Under the pieces are notes generated by a model. That model was not told where the DNA came from. It saw nothing but the letters and a program-made list of their open reading frames with translations, and made no database searches. The position numbers and the translations under genes were made by a program. DNA of 53,520 bases, from contig JACAET010000030.1 in assembly GCA_013388685.1 (NCBI GenBank), positions 1-53,520 of the forward strand, written 5' to 3'. This document shows, piece after piece, positions 7,467 to 16,271 of this stretch. Positions within the stretch are counted from its first letter, which is position 1. Every line of letters starts with the position of its first letter. This stretch comes from Chloroflexota bacterium. Its GTDB lineage: Bacteria; Chloroflexota; Anaerolineae; Anaerolineales; Villigracilaceae.

Positions 7467-8258
7467 ATGAAACTTGCCATCACCGGCAAAGGCGGAGTCG
7501 GAAAGACGACGCTCACCGCCCTCCTCGCCCAGACTTATGCAGACGCCTCACGCGACGTTCTGGCTGTGGATGCCGACCCCAGCCCCTGCCTCGCCGGAGC
7601 CTTGGGCTTCCCCCCCGAATTGCGTGCCCAACTGCGTCCCATCGCCGAAATGGACGAACTCATCGAAGAGCGCACCGGCGCGAAGCCCGGCACCGTTGGC
7701 GGCTTCTTTACCCTCAACCCCCGCGTGGACGACATCCCCGAACGCTTCAGCGTCGTTCATCGCGGCGTGCGCCTGCTGGAAATGGGCTCGGTGGACATCG
7801 GCGGCTCGGGCTGTATCTGTCCCGAATCGGCGATGCTGAAGACGCTCTTCACCCATCTGCTCTTCCGCAAGGACGACATCCTCCTGCTCGACATGTACGC
7901 CGGTGTCGAACATTTAGGAAGGGCGACAGTTGATTTCGTGGATGCCATGCTCGTCGTCGTCGAACCGACGCGGCGCAGTCTCGGTACAGCCGCGCAGATC
8001 AAAAAACTGGCAAATGACATCGGTTTACAGCGGTTGTACCTGGTGGGGAACAAGGTCCGAAATGACGACGAAGCGCAATTCCTTGAACAGGAAACCCCCG
8101 ATATTCCCCTCATCGGCTGGCTTCCCGCCGATTTGAAAGTTCAGGAAGCGGACCGGCTGGGCATCCCTGTGTATGACCACGTGGAAAGTCTCAAGTTCGC
8201 GGTAAAACGAATTGCCGGTGCGCTCAACGAATTAACCAGCGATGAAATCATCGAATGA
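7467..8258 (+). CDS. cooC: CooC-type ATPase for nickel insertion into CODH (copy 1)
   Basis: A 263-residue MinD/NifH-type ATPase. The P-loop GKGGVGKTT occupies residues 7-15 and the switch VDADPS follows at 34-39. The diagnostic CxC motif GSGCICP is present with cysteines 116 and 118; in CooC these bind metal at the dimer interface, and the ATPase drives nickel loading of the CODH C-cluster. It is divergent from the acs cluster and is followed 51 bases later by a second paralogue. The ribosome site is weak (AAGATGA). Length is normal. Confidence 0.85.
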   Translation: MKLAITGKGGVGKTTLTALLAQTYADASRDVLAVDADPSPCLAGALGFPPELRAQLRPIAEMDELIEERTGAKPGTVGGFFTLNPRVDDIPERFSVVHRGVRLLEMGSVDIGGSGCICPESAMLKTLFTHLLFRKDDILLLDMYAGVEHLGRATVDFVDAMLVVVEPTRRSLGTAAQIKKLANDIGLQRLYLVGNKVRNDDEAQFLEQETPDIPLIGWLPADLKVQEADRLGIPVYDHVESLKFAVKRIAGALNELTSDEIIE

Positions 8259-8309
8259 CCCCGTGTTCTATCCGCAATCAGCTCATCGGATTAGAAGACT
8301 AGCAGACCA

Positions 8310-9098
8310 ATGACCACAACTATTGCACTTGCCGGCAAAGGCGGCGTGGGCAAAACCACCGTCGCCGCCATGATCATCAAATACCTCGCCCAGAACCAGA
8401 CGGGCAGCATCCTCGCCATTGACGCCGACCCCTCCTCCAACCTGAACATGGTGCTTGGGCTCGACCTGGAATGGACAGTCGGCGACATTCGTGAAGACAT
8501 GCTGGAGCAGGTCAAATCATCCCTGGCGCAGGGCGGCGCGGCAATGGGAACACTGCCCGGCGGAGTCAACAAACGCGACTATCTCGAGTATCAGATCCGT
8601 TCTTCGCTGGCAGAAGGCTCACGCTTCGACCTGATTGCCATGGGGCGGGGCGAAGGTCCCGGCTGTTATTGCGCCGTCAACCATAACCTGCGCGAAGTGA
8701 TTGACAGCCTGAGCCGTCACTACGCATATGTGATCATCGATAATGAGGCGGGCATGGAGCACCTCTCCCGCCGCACCACGCGCGACGTCCAACATCTGTT
8801 CATCGTCAGCGACCCCACTCAACGCGGACTGGTCGCGGCACAGCGCATAGCCGAAATGCGCAAGGAACTCGATATCAACGTCGAGAACGCGTATCTTATT
8901 GTCAACCGCCTGCGCGGAGATATGCCTGCCGAACTCAAAGCCTTCACCGAGAAACTGGACATCCCCCTGCTCGGCACCATCCCCGCAGACGAGGAACTGG
9001 CGGAATTCGAGTTTTCCGGCAAGCCGCTGGTCGAGTTGGGCGACGAGTCGCCGGTTTACCGCTCGGTGGAGAAGATGATGGGGCGGACATTGAAATAA
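8310..9098 (+). CDS. CooC/AcsF-type nickel-insertion ATPase (copy 2)
   Basis: A 262-residue paralogue of the preceding gene. The P-loop GKGGVGKTT is at residues 9-17, the IDADPSSNL switch follows, and GPGCYC supplies cysteines 119 and 121. The sequence EGPGCYCAVNHNLREVID and the DNEAGMEHLSRRT segment are typical of the group that includes AcsF, which matures acetyl-CoA synthase. Two non-identical copies side by side suggest one serves CODH and the other ACS, but sequence alone does not tell which. No strong ribosome site; translation may depend on the upstream gene. Confidence 0.85.
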   Translation: MTTTIALAGKGGVGKTTVAAMIIKYLAQNQTGSILAIDADPSSNLNMVLGLDLEWTVGDIREDMLEQVKSSLAQGGAAMGTLPGGVNKRDYLEYQIRSSLAEGSRFDLIAMGRGEGPGCYCAVNHNLREVIDSLSRHYAYVIIDNEAGMEHLSRRTTRDVQHLFIVSDPTQRGLVAAQRIAEMRKELDINVENAYLIVNRLRGDMPAELKAFTEKLDIPLLGTIPADEELAEFEFSGKPLVELGDESPVYRSVEKMMGRTLK

Positions 9099-9209
9099 CG
9101 TTTGACATGAGTATTCCCCGTCCGTAAAATATGAATCGTTGCCCGGGTAAATCAGCGACATTCATCGCGCTGTCGCCCGAACCGAGTATCGCGGCATCAG
9201 GAGAAAATC

Positions 9210-9977
9210 ATGTCCAATTCGTCCATCTATGATCAGCGTTACCTGGGCGACTATCGAGAACGCCTCTCCGGTTATGAAATTGCAAGATGGGAGGCGCTCG
9301 AACATTTCATCACGCGCATATTGAAACTGGGCTGGGCGCGAAAGGTTCTCGATTACGGGGCGGGGAGCGGGCTGCATGTCGGTTTGTGGGAAAAAACGTT
9401 TCCCGGCGCCGAATTGCACTTCTGCGATATCAGCCAGGTGGCGATGGAAAAGTTCAAAAACAAATATCCTCGCCATGCCGATTCATATTATCTTGTGCGG
9501 GGGAATCAACCGGCCGGGGAACACAACGCCTTTGACGTGGTCGTATCCGTCGAGGTCATGGAACATGTGGACGATCTGGATTTCTATCTGAGCGAAATCG
9601 AACGGCTTCTCAAACCGGGCGGCTATTTCGTCTGGACAACGCCCTGCGCCAATCCGTTTTCGATCGAACACATTTACAGCGCTTTGACCGGAGGGATTGT
9701 CCAAACCGGGGAAGGCTATAGAAAATGGATATGGGAAGACCCCACCCACTTGAGGCGGCTGCGGAGCAGCGAAATTGCCCAACTCTTAAGGCAAAAGGGT
9801 TTTTCGGATGTCCGTTTTCGTTTCCGTTCCCATTTTTTCTCCTTTGTAGCCACCTATCTTCCCACGAACCGCGCGCAGCGTCTGCGAAACAGAATGATGG
9901 TTCTGGATTACCTCCTCTTTCGCCGTCTGCCCAATGGTGCCTCGATGATCGGCGGAGCGAAAAAAATCAGCGCTTAA
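9210..9977 (+). CDS. Class I SAM-dependent methyltransferase
   Basis: A 255-residue protein with a Rossmann-type methyltransferase core. Motif I is VLDYGAGSGLHVG (around residues 47-59), the acidic end of strand 2 is LHFCDIS, and motif post-I/IV is FDVVVSVEVMEHVDDLDFYL, followed by LLKPGGYFVWTTP. This is the general UbiE/type-11 pattern and the substrate cannot be inferred. AGGAG precedes the ATG. It lies 111 bases after the second CooC gene and may be a separate unit. Confidence 0.8.
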   Translation: MSNSSIYDQRYLGDYRERLSGYEIARWEALEHFITRILKLGWARKVLDYGAGSGLHVGLWEKTFPGAELHFCDISQVAMEKFKNKYPRHADSYYLVRGNQPAGEHNAFDVVVSVEVMEHVDDLDFYLSEIERLLKPGGYFVWTTPCANPFSIEHIYSALTGGIVQTGEGYRKWIWEDPTHLRRLRSSEIAQLLRQKGFSDVRFRFRSHFFSFVATYLPTNRAQRLRNRMMVLDYLLFRRLPNGASMIGGAKKISA

Positions 9978-10129
9978 TGGGAATCTCCAAAAAAATCCCT
10001 ACCGCGGATTCACCCTTTTGGGCACATGTCACGGATGGACAAGGAAATCGGTAAAAATCCGTGTACTCTCTGGCAATGATGTGCCTGTCAATCACCCTGC
10101 CAGACACGGAAGAGTCGATTTTGAAACGA
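9978..10129. other. Intergenic region between convergent methyltransferase and rhodanese genes
   Basis: No gene, clear terminator or repeat is visible here. Confidence 0.4.
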
Positions 10130-10597
10130 TTACGGTCCGCTGACCGTCTTGAACCCGGCGGCGGTCCATTCCTTGATTCCGCCCGCCATGCTGGTCACCT
10201 GCTCGAACCCCGCCGCGAGCAGAATGTCGCGTCCCTGCTGACTGCGGTTGCCGGAGCGACAAACCACCACGATCTCCCGCTCTCTTGGCACTTCGTTCAC
10301 GCGGGAAGCCAATTCGCCGAGCGGGATCAGCGTCGCGCCGGGGATGTGGCTCTCGACCCACTCGTCCGGTTCGCGCACGTCGAGAATGAACGCCCCTTCA
10401 TCGCGCAGCGCGGCGGCTTCCGTCACCGAAACCTCGCGCGGCAATGTTTCAGCGGCGGTGTTGGGCCTGTAGAGGAAGGCTCCCGCCAGGACGACAAGGA
10501 CGATCCCCAATCCAACCCATATCAGGGTCGGGTTGAAGGTCTGTTTTTTGCTTTTCTGGGGGATATTTTTGTGAGACGATTTCCTCTTATTGCTCAT
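10130..10597 (-). CDS. Membrane-anchored rhodanese-domain protein
   Basis: A 155-residue protein with a Lys-rich N-terminus, one hydrophobic segment at about residues 23-43 and an external rhodanese domain. ILDVREPDEWVESHIPGA is the usual substrate-side signature and VVVCRSGNRSQQGRDILLAAGF holds the active-site loop with C113. Such domains transfer sulfane sulfur or act as persulfide carriers. The GGAG ribosome site supports the start. The same-strand neighbours upstream are a DUF302 protein and a zinc ribbon; a link to sulfur or redox handling is possible. Confidence 0.85.
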   Translation of the reverse strand: MSNKRKSSHKNIPQKSKKQTFNPTLIWVGLGIVLVVLAGAFLYRPNTAAETLPREVSVTEAAALRDEGAFILDVREPDEWVESHIPGATLIPLGELASRVNEVPREREIVVVCRSGNRSQQGRDILLAAGFEQVTSMAGGIKEWTAAGFKTVSGP

Positions 10598-10675
10598 TTG
10601 AATTTCTCCGTTAGGTGTTCGATTGTATGTTTTTAGAAAACCATTGGCGCAGCGTACGCGCCAAAAATAGACCTT

Positions 10676-11083
10676 TCAGACACTCCCTAACGATGCGGCA
10701 ACGCGTTCGAGTTTTGCGCGCGCCTCCTGCGCCACCGCTTCGAGTTCGGAATGCTCGACGATGCTCAGCATCGAAAGGGGGTCCACGATGGACACATTTA
10801 CAAGCCCTTCCCTCTCCTGTGAAACGGTCACATTGCAGGGAAGTAAAAGCCCAACTTCAGGCGCGGCAGTCAGGGCGCGGTAGGCAAGCGGCGGGTTGCA
10901 CGCGCCAAGAATTTTGTATGGACGAAAGTCCACGTCGAGTTTTTGCTTCATCGTTTCCTTCACGTCAATGTCGGTCAACACGCCAAAGCCCTCCGCTTTC
11001 AGGGCGTTGGTAACTCGCTGGATGGCGGTGGCAAAATCCGTGTTCAGGCGCACGGTCAAGCCGATCGGGGTTCTCTCAGTCAT
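10676..11083 (-). CDS. DUF302 family protein
   Basis: A 135-residue protein that matches the DUF302 pattern: FATAIQRVTNALKAEGFGVLTDIDVKETMKQKLDVDFRPYKILGACNPPLAYRAL, then LLLPCNVTVSQE. The single Cys in GACNPP and the later PCNV are typical of the family. Function is unknown; members are often found near sulfur and redox genes. AAGGA precedes the ATG. The stop codon lies in GTGTCTGAAA, the same word as the terminal repeat of the element at 33707-33892. Confidence 0.8.
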   Translation of the reverse strand: MTERTPIGLTVRLNTDFATAIQRVTNALKAEGFGVLTDIDVKETMKQKLDVDFRPYKILGACNPPLAYRALTAAPEVGLLLPCNVTVSQEREGLVNVSIVDPLSMLSIVEHSELEAVAQEARAKLERVAASLGSV

Positions 11084-11131
11084 GTGGTTCCTTTTTTGTT
11101 TGAATGCCGGTCACGCCGGTGAAACGAACTA

Positions 11132-11344
11132 TCAGGTAAAGCCGCCGCCCGAAGCCAGATATCCGCAGGCGGGACAAACCAACTGCAGGAGCCCGTCGTA
11201 ATCCAACCTGCCTTCGCCGCACTCCGGACATTTCTGCCCGGGACGCGGAGCGCGGCAGGGTTTGGAACTGGAAACTGTGCGCGGCTTCGGCAACCCGGCT
11301 TCACTTCGACGGCTTTTCCGCTTTTTTATGTTCGTCTTCGGCAT
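11132..11344 (-). CDS. Small zinc-ribbon protein
   Basis: A 70-residue basic protein whose C-terminal half is a zinc ribbon: CPECGEGRLDYDGLLQLVCPACGYLASGGGF, with two CPxCG knuckles. The N-terminal half is Lys/Arg-rich. The four-cysteine ribbon with a short hydrophobic strand between the knuckles suggests a real small protein rather than chance, although no good ribosome site is present. It lies upstream of the DUF302 gene. Function unknown. Confidence 0.55.
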   Translation of the reverse strand: MPKTNIKKRKSRRSEAGLPKPRTVSSSKPCRAPRPGQKCPECGEGRLDYDGLLQLVCPACGYLASGGGFT

Positions 11345-11395
11345 GACAATACACTGAGTTAGATGCGGAACCCCTCGAAAAGTGACAGGGTTTCC

Positions 11396-12448
11396 CTAGC
11401 AGATCCTCGGCAGCATTTCCCCCGGGAGCATATCCACCAGGCGTGTTCCCCCAATGGCCGTCTTCAACCTGACCTGCGGCTTCCCGGTCCCGATCACCTT
11501 CCCAATCACGGCGGCCTCCGCGCCGTGTTTCGTCCTCTTCATCACATCCAACACTTTTCCGGCATCGCCTTCCTTCACAAACGCCACCAATTTCCCCTCG
11601 TTCGCCACATACAACGGATCGAACCCCAGCATCTCGCAGGCGGCATGCACCGCAGGCTTGACCGGCAACGACGGCTCGAAAATTTCAATCGTAACGTTCG
11701 ATTGCCCGGCAACCTCCACCAGTGAAGTTCCCAGCCCGCCGCGTGTCGGGTCGCGCAACACGTGGATTTCACCGGCAGAGATCATCGCCTGCACCAGATG
11801 GTTCAGCGGAGCGACATCGCTTTGCAGAGACGTTTCGAATCCCAAATTGTCCCTTGCCGAGAGAACGGCAATGCCGTGATCGCCAATCGTCCCCGAGACG
11901 ATGATTACATCCCCTTCTTTGGCGTTCGCGCCGGAGATATGGACCCCGTCTGCGATCCTGCCGATGCCGGATGTATTGATGAAGACCTTGTCCGCGCCGC
12001 CTCTCTGCACGACCTTCGTATCCCCTGCCGCGATGAAGACCCCCGCCTCCCTGGCAGACTCCTGCATGGATTTCACGATGCGCTGTAATATTTCGAACGA
12101 CAACCCTTCCTCCAGGACGAAGCCGCAAGTCAATGCAACCGGTACCGCGCCCACCATCGCCAGGTCGTTGACCGTGCCGCACACCGCCAGCCGCCCAATG
12201 TCGCCGCCCGGAAAAAACAACGGCGAGACTACGTGCGAATCGGTGGTGACGGCGTAACGCTGACCGTCCATCACGACCACTGCGGAGTCATCCAACGCGC
12301 GCGGCGCGGCTTTGCCCAATTCGGGGAGGAAAAGCCGGTTGAGCAGGTCCCGGCTCAAGGTCCCGCCCGAACCGTGACCGAGGATCACCGTATCCGTCGG
12401 GCGGATCGGCGCCGGGCACGTCCATCCATCGAAATCGAATTCCGTCAT
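11396..12448 (-). CDS. hypE: Hydrogenase maturation factor HypE
   Basis: A 350-residue HypE of the PurM/AIR synthase-like fold. It accepts a carbamoyl group from HypF on its C-terminal cysteine and dehydrates it to the cyanide ligand of the [NiFe] centre. The C-terminus GEMLPRIC carries that cysteine in the required last position. GHGSGGTLSRDLL near the N-terminus and later DSHVVSPLFFPGGDIGRLAV and DPTRGGLGTSLVE are family motifs. I chose the ATG at 12446-12448 (MTEFDFDGW) with AAGGTG upstream. It is the last gene of the hyp operon. Confidence 0.93.
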   Translation of the reverse strand: MTEFDFDGWTCPAPIRPTDTVILGHGSGGTLSRDLLNRLFLPELGKAAPRALDDSAVVVMDGQRYAVTTDSHVVSPLFFPGGDIGRLAVCGTVNDLAMVGAVPVALTCGFVLEEGLSFEILQRIVKSMQESAREAGVFIAAGDTKVVQRGGADKVFINTSGIGRIADGVHISGANAKEGDVIIVSGTIGDHGIAVLSARDNLGFETSLQSDVAPLNHLVQAMISAGEIHVLRDPTRGGLGTSLVEVAGQSNVTIEIFEPSLPVKPAVHAACEMLGFDPLYVANEGKLVAFVKEGDAGKVLDVMKRTKHGAEAAVIGKVIGTGKPQVRLKTAIGGTRLVDMLPGEMLPRIC

Positions 12449-12466
12449 ACATTCACCTTGTAAAAC

Positions 12467-12519
12467 CGTCCCGCAGGTTTCACCCACGGGACGACATCGT
12501 CCTTCAAACCTGCGGGACG
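12467..12519. repeat. Inverted repeat at the hypD-hypE junction supplying the hypD stop codon
   Basis: CGTCCCGCAGGTTT (12467-12480) and AAACCTGCGGGACG (12506-12519) are exact reverse complements. The right arm encodes the last residues of HypD (NVPQV) and its TGA. A similar pair, CGTCCCGAAGGTT and AACCTTCGGGACG, is at 51594-51647. Confidence 0.8.
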
Positions 12520-13604
12520 TTGTCGCGATGATAGCGGTAATACGCCGCGCAGGCGCCTTCGGCGGAAACCATCGGCGCGCCGAGCGGGTTTTGCGGCGTG
12601 CATTGTTTGCCGTATGCCGCGCACTGCGGCGGCTTCTTCATGCCCTGCAGGATCTCGCCCGCGATACATAACGGCGACTCTTGTGTGACGATCTCGCCAA
12701 CCGGGAAGCGTTTTTCCGCATCGAACGCTTCGAACTCGGGACGCAATCCCAAGCCGCTGCGCGGGATGACGCCGATGCCGCGCCATTTGCGATCCACAGG
12801 CTGGAAGACGGCATTCATCGCTTTCTGCGCGGGTGGGTTGCCCTCGAATGTGACGGCGCGTTCGTAGGCGTTCTCCACCTTTGCCCTGCCCGCCTCCAAC
12901 TGTTTGACGGCGGCAAGCACGCCGCGCAGCAGGTCAACCGGCTCGAAACCGGTGACCACGATCGGCACGTTGTACTTTTCCGCGATGGGCGGGTACTCGT
13001 GATACCCCATCACCGCGCAGACGTGACCCGCGGCAAGGAACGCCTGCACCCGGTTCGTTCTGGACCCGAGGATGGCTTCCATCGCAGGCGGCACGCACAC
13101 ATGCGAAACCAGCACGGAAAAATTTTCGACCCCGCGTTGTTGTGCCTGAAGAACCGCCATGGCGTTCGGCGGGGCGGTCGTCTCGAAACCGATGGCAAAG
13201 AAGACCACCTGCTTTTCGGGGTTTGCCTCGGCAATCCGAACCGCCTCCAGCGGGGAATACACCACGCGCACGTCGCCGCCTTTGGCGCGCACCGTGAACA
13301 GGTCCGCGCTGGAGCCGGGCACGCGCAGCATGTCGCCGTAGGAGGCGAAGATCGCATCGGGGCGGGAGGCGATCGCCAGCGCCTTGTCGATCTGCTCCAA
13401 CGGCGTGACGCAGACCGGGCAACCCGGTCCGTGGACGAGCTCGATGCCGCCGGGGAGCATCTCGTCGAGTCCGTGATGCAGAAAGGCGTGTGTCTGCCCG
13501 CCGCAGATCTCCATCAGCACCCACGGGCGCGTGGTTATTTTGCCGATCTCAGCCAGCAGGGCTTTGACCTTTGCCGGGTCGCGGAATTCGTCAAGGTATT
13601 TCAT
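12504..13604 (-). CDS. hypD: Hydrogenase maturation factor HypD
   Basis: A 366-residue HypD, the Fe-S scaffold on which the Fe(CN)2CO unit is built together with HypC. Conserved segments seen are [37 protein letters not shown] and the C-terminal cluster site [23 protein letters not shown] with a later GACAAYYRY. All the usual cysteines are there. The last six residues (DNVPQV) run past the family end and are encoded by a repeat. The start overlaps the hypC end by 14 bases, so translation is probably coupled. Confidence 0.94.
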   Translation of the reverse strand: MKYLDEFRDPAKVKALLAEIGKITTRPWVLMEICGGQTHAFLHHGLDEMLPGGIELVHGPGCPVCVTPLEQIDKALAIASRPDAIFASYGDMLRVPGSSADLFTVRAKGGDVRVVYSPLEAVRIAEANPEKQVVFFAIGFETTAPPNAMAVLQAQQRGVENFSVLVSHVCVPPAMEAILGSRTNRVQAFLAAGHVCAVMGYHEYPPIAEKYNVPIVVTGFEPVDLLRGVLAAVKQLEAGRAKVENAYERAVTFEGNPPAQKAMNAVFQPVDRKWRGIGVIPRSGLGLRPEFEAFDAEKRFPVGEIVTQESPLCIAGEILQGMKKPPQCAAYGKQCTPQNPLGAPMVSAEGACAAYYRYHRDNVPQV

Positions 13605-13833
13605 TTTCGAAATCAGCCACTTCCCTGATCAACTTCAACGTTTCCTGCGCTTCCTCCTCGTCCATCAGACTGATGGCGAAGCCCACGTGGATCAGGACGT
13701 ACTGTCCCACCTGCGCTTCAGGGACGTAATCGAGGCACACTTCGCGCGTCACGCCGCCGAAATCCACCATGCCCATGAGGAGCGAGCCTTCGTGTTTGAT
13801 TTCTGTGATTTTTCCGGGAATACTAAGACACAT
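13591..13833 (-). CDS. hypC: Hydrogenase maturation chaperone HypC
   Basis: An 80-residue HypC/HupF chaperone. The start must be the ATG at 13831-13833 (MCLSIPGKI) because Cys2 is essential for binding iron and the hydrogenase large subunit; a longer frame adds six residues and hides it. The [47 protein letters not shown] core is complete. It overlaps hypD and works with it in delivering the cyanide- and CO-bearing iron. Confidence 0.93.
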   Translation of the reverse strand: MCLSIPGKITEIKHEGSLLMGMVDFGGVTREVCLDYVPEAQVGQYVLIHVGFAISLMDEEEAQETLKLIREVADFENEIP

Positions 13834-13847
13834 AGGTACCTCCGATG

Positions 13848-13930
13848 TCATTGCGTGTGGAGCGAAGCACTCCCCTGGTCAAATGGGGGATGGCTTGTTC
13901 GCTCACTGACGTTCGCTCCTTGCAATGACA
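13848..13930. repeat. GTCATTGCG-family element between hypC and hypF, supplying the hypF stop
   Basis: GTCATTGCGTGTGGAGCGAA at the left and GCTCCTTGCAATGAC at the right are inverted ends around an inner CTCCCC/GGGGGA stem. The hypF reading frame runs into the right end, giving the tail IARSERQ and its TGA at 13903-13905. Confidence 0.75.
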
Positions 13931-16269
13931 GCATTTGCGATAACCGCCTGACCCAGCGCCAGACCGCCGTCGTTGGCAGGGGTCAACCGATGCGTGAATA
14001 CGACAAAATCATTGTCCAACAAAGCCGCACGCGTCGAATTCAACAAGACCAGGTTTTGCCAGACGCCGCCCGAAAGAGCCACTTCGTTGATGCCGGTTTG
14101 TTCGCGGATACGTTTGCTCACCTCCACAGCCATTTTACAGACCGTGCGGTGGAAACGCGCGCCGATCCAACTTGCCGATTCGTTCCGCCGAACATCCTCA
14201 ATGATATGACGGAGCAATTCGCCAAGGCGGATGACATCTTCCTCGATTTCGAATGGATACGGGCTCGCGGCGCCCAGCGCAGACTTCGACAACACCTCCA
14301 GTTCCATTGCCGCCTGCGCTTCATACGTGACTTCATTCCTGATTCCCGCCAACGCCGCGACCGCGTCGAACAGGCGTCCCATGCTGGACGTCTCCGGCGC
14401 GTTGATCTTCTTATGAATTTGTTTGCGGACGATATCTATCAATGGCGCATCAACCTGCTTCAGGAACGGCAGGTCGTCCACCTTCACCCCCAGCGCCTCG
14501 GCATACCCGACTGCGATCCGCCAGGGGTTGCGCGTGGCGGCATCCCCGCCGGGGAGCGGCAGATATTCGAGGTGGGCGACCCGCTCGAAGTCGGCGTAGG
14601 AGGCGAGCAATACTTCCCCGCCCCAGATTTTGCCGTCGGTCCCGTAGCCGGTGCCGTCGAAGGAAAGCCCGATCACCCTGCGGTCGGTCGAGCCGTTATC
14701 CGCCATGCACGCCGCAAGATGGGCGTGGTGGTGCTGCACGGCGATGCGCGGAATGTCCGTCTGTTTCTCTGCGTAGCGGGTCGTGAAATAGCCGGGGTGC
14801 ATGTCGTGCGCGATCCATTGCGGCTCGATGCGAAACAGGCGGCTGAGATGCGCGACGCCCTGTTCGAACGATTCGTAGACTTCGGCGTTTTCCATATCGC
14901 CGATGTGCTGACTGAGAAAGGCGTACCGATCACGCGTCAGGCAGAAGGTGTTCTTGAGTTCGCCGCCCACGGCAAGAATGGGTGCGGTCTCGAATGGCAG
15001 TCGAACCGGGTACGGGGCGTATCCGCGGCTCCGGCGAAGAAAGACCGTGGACAATGGACGATTGACCGTGACCTCATGGAATCGGTCTTCGGTCTTCGGT
15101 TCATGATCGACCCTCACCACCGAATCGTCGCAGCGAATGTGAATCTCCCGGTCATGGATGAGGAACGCGTCTGCCAGCGGCGCAAGGCGTTCGAGCGCGT
15201 CCAGATTATCGGTGGCAATGGGTTCCTCACTGAAGTTGCCGCTCGTCATCACCAGCACCGTCGGGGCGGGTTCGCGTCCCAGCACCGGGTCGGTTGGGTT
15301 GAGCAGTACGTGATGCAGGGGCGTGTACGGGAGCATGACGCCCAGCGTATCCATTCCCGGCGCAACCGCCTCGGGGATGCCCGCTCCCGATTTTTTGGTC
15401 AATAACACAATCGGCTTGTCTTTGCCGGTCAACAGACTGCGTTCCGCCTCGCCGACCTCGCAATACCGGAACACGACAGAGAGGTCCGCCATCATCAAGG
15501 CGAACGGTTTGCCGACCCTGCCCTTTCTGCGACGCAATTCTTCGACCGCCTGCGCGTTAAGCGCATCACAGGCGAGATGGAAACCGCCCAGCCCCTTCAC
15601 GGCAACGATCCTGCCCTCTCGCAGGAGTCGGCGCGCGGTCAGTATCGCAGGGAGTCGCAGATCGATATTCGAAAGGGTGGCTTCGTCATTCAATGCATAG
15701 CGCAGTTGAACGACCGGTCCGCATTCGGGACAGGCGATGGGTTGCGCGTGGAAGCGCCGGTTTAGCGGGTCTTCGTACTCCCGCCGGCAGGAGTCGCACA
15801 TCGGGAAGTCCGCCATCGTTGTGGCGGGACGGTCATACGGCAGGTCTTTGATGATCGTAAAGCGCGGTCCGCAGTTGGTGCAGTTGATGAACGGATAGAG
15901 ATAACGATGGTTCTCGAAATCGAACAACTCGCGTTCACAGTCCGGGCAGATGGCGACATCCGGCGAAACCGGTTGGAAGGCGCCTTCGACACGCGTCGAA
16001 TGCCGGATTTCGAAAGCCGTCAAGCCTTCCACCGATTCATCCCACACCGATATACGGTCCAGGCGCGCAAGAGGCGGCATGTCGGTGGACAGCGCCTTGA
16101 TGAACTCTTCGACGTTCGTCGTGTCGCCTTCGACCCGTATCTCCACACCGGCAGACGTATTGCACACCCAACCGCGCAACGCAAGGCGGTTTGCCAGCCC
16201 GTACACGAACGGACGGAACCCCACACCCTGTACAACGCCGTTCACATGGATGTGCTTTGCAATCGGCAT
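13903..16269 (-). CDS. hypF: Carbamoyltransferase HypF
   Basis: A 788-residue HypF that makes the carbamoyl-adenylate used for cyanide ligands. Domain order is visible: acylphosphatase (VNGVVQGVGFRPF, residues about 7-90), double zinc finger (CPDCERELF, CTNCGPRFT, CDSCRREY, CPECG, about 105-190), YrdC-like domain (about 200-390), and the Kae1-like carbamoyltransferase with HHHAHLAACMADNG and SFDGTGYGTDGKIWGGE. I chose ATG 16267-16269 (MPIAKHIHV), which abuts the hypB stop. The C-terminus ends in a repeat-encoded tail. Confidence 0.94.
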   Translation of the reverse strand: MPIAKHIHVNGVVQGVGFRPFVYGLANRLALRGWVCNTSAGVEIRVEGDTTNVEEFIKALSTDMPPLARLDRISVWDESVEGLTAFEIRHSTRVEGAFQPVSPDVAICPDCERELFDFENHRYLYPFINCTNCGPRFTIIKDLPYDRPATTMADFPMCDSCRREYEDPLNRRFHAQPIACPECGPVVQLRYALNDEATLSNIDLRLPAILTARRLLREGRIVAVKGLGGFHLACDALNAQAVEELRRRKGRVGKPFALMMADLSVVFRYCEVGEAERSLLTGKDKPIVLLTKKSGAGIPEAVAPGMDTLGVMLPYTPLHHVLLNPTDPVLGREPAPTVLVMTSGNFSEEPIATDNLDALERLAPLADAFLIHDREIHIRCDDSVVRVDHEPKTEDRFHEVTVNRPLSTVFLRRSRGYAPYPVRLPFETAPILAVGGELKNTFCLTRDRYAFLSQHIGDMENAEVYESFEQGVAHLSRLFRIEPQWIAHDMHPGYFTTRYAEKQTDIPRIAVQHHHAHLAACMADNGSTDRRVIGLSFDGTGYGTDGKIWGGEVLLASYADFERVAHLEYLPLPGGDAATRNPWRIAVGYAEALGVKVDDLPFLKQVDAPLIDIVRKQIHKKINAPETSSMGRLFDAVAALAGIRNEVTYEAQAAMELEVLSKSALGAASPYPFEIEEDVIRLGELLRHIIEDVRRNESASWIGARFHRTVCKMAVEVSKRIREQTGINEVALSGGVWQNLVLLNSTRAALLDNDFVVFTHRLTPANDGGLALGQAVIANAVIARSERQ

Positions 16270-16271
16270 GC

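Noticed and set aside
13531..15405. 624-codon plus-strand open frame opposite hypF
   Set aside because: Antisense to an intact hypF and crosses a repeat element; no recognisable motif.
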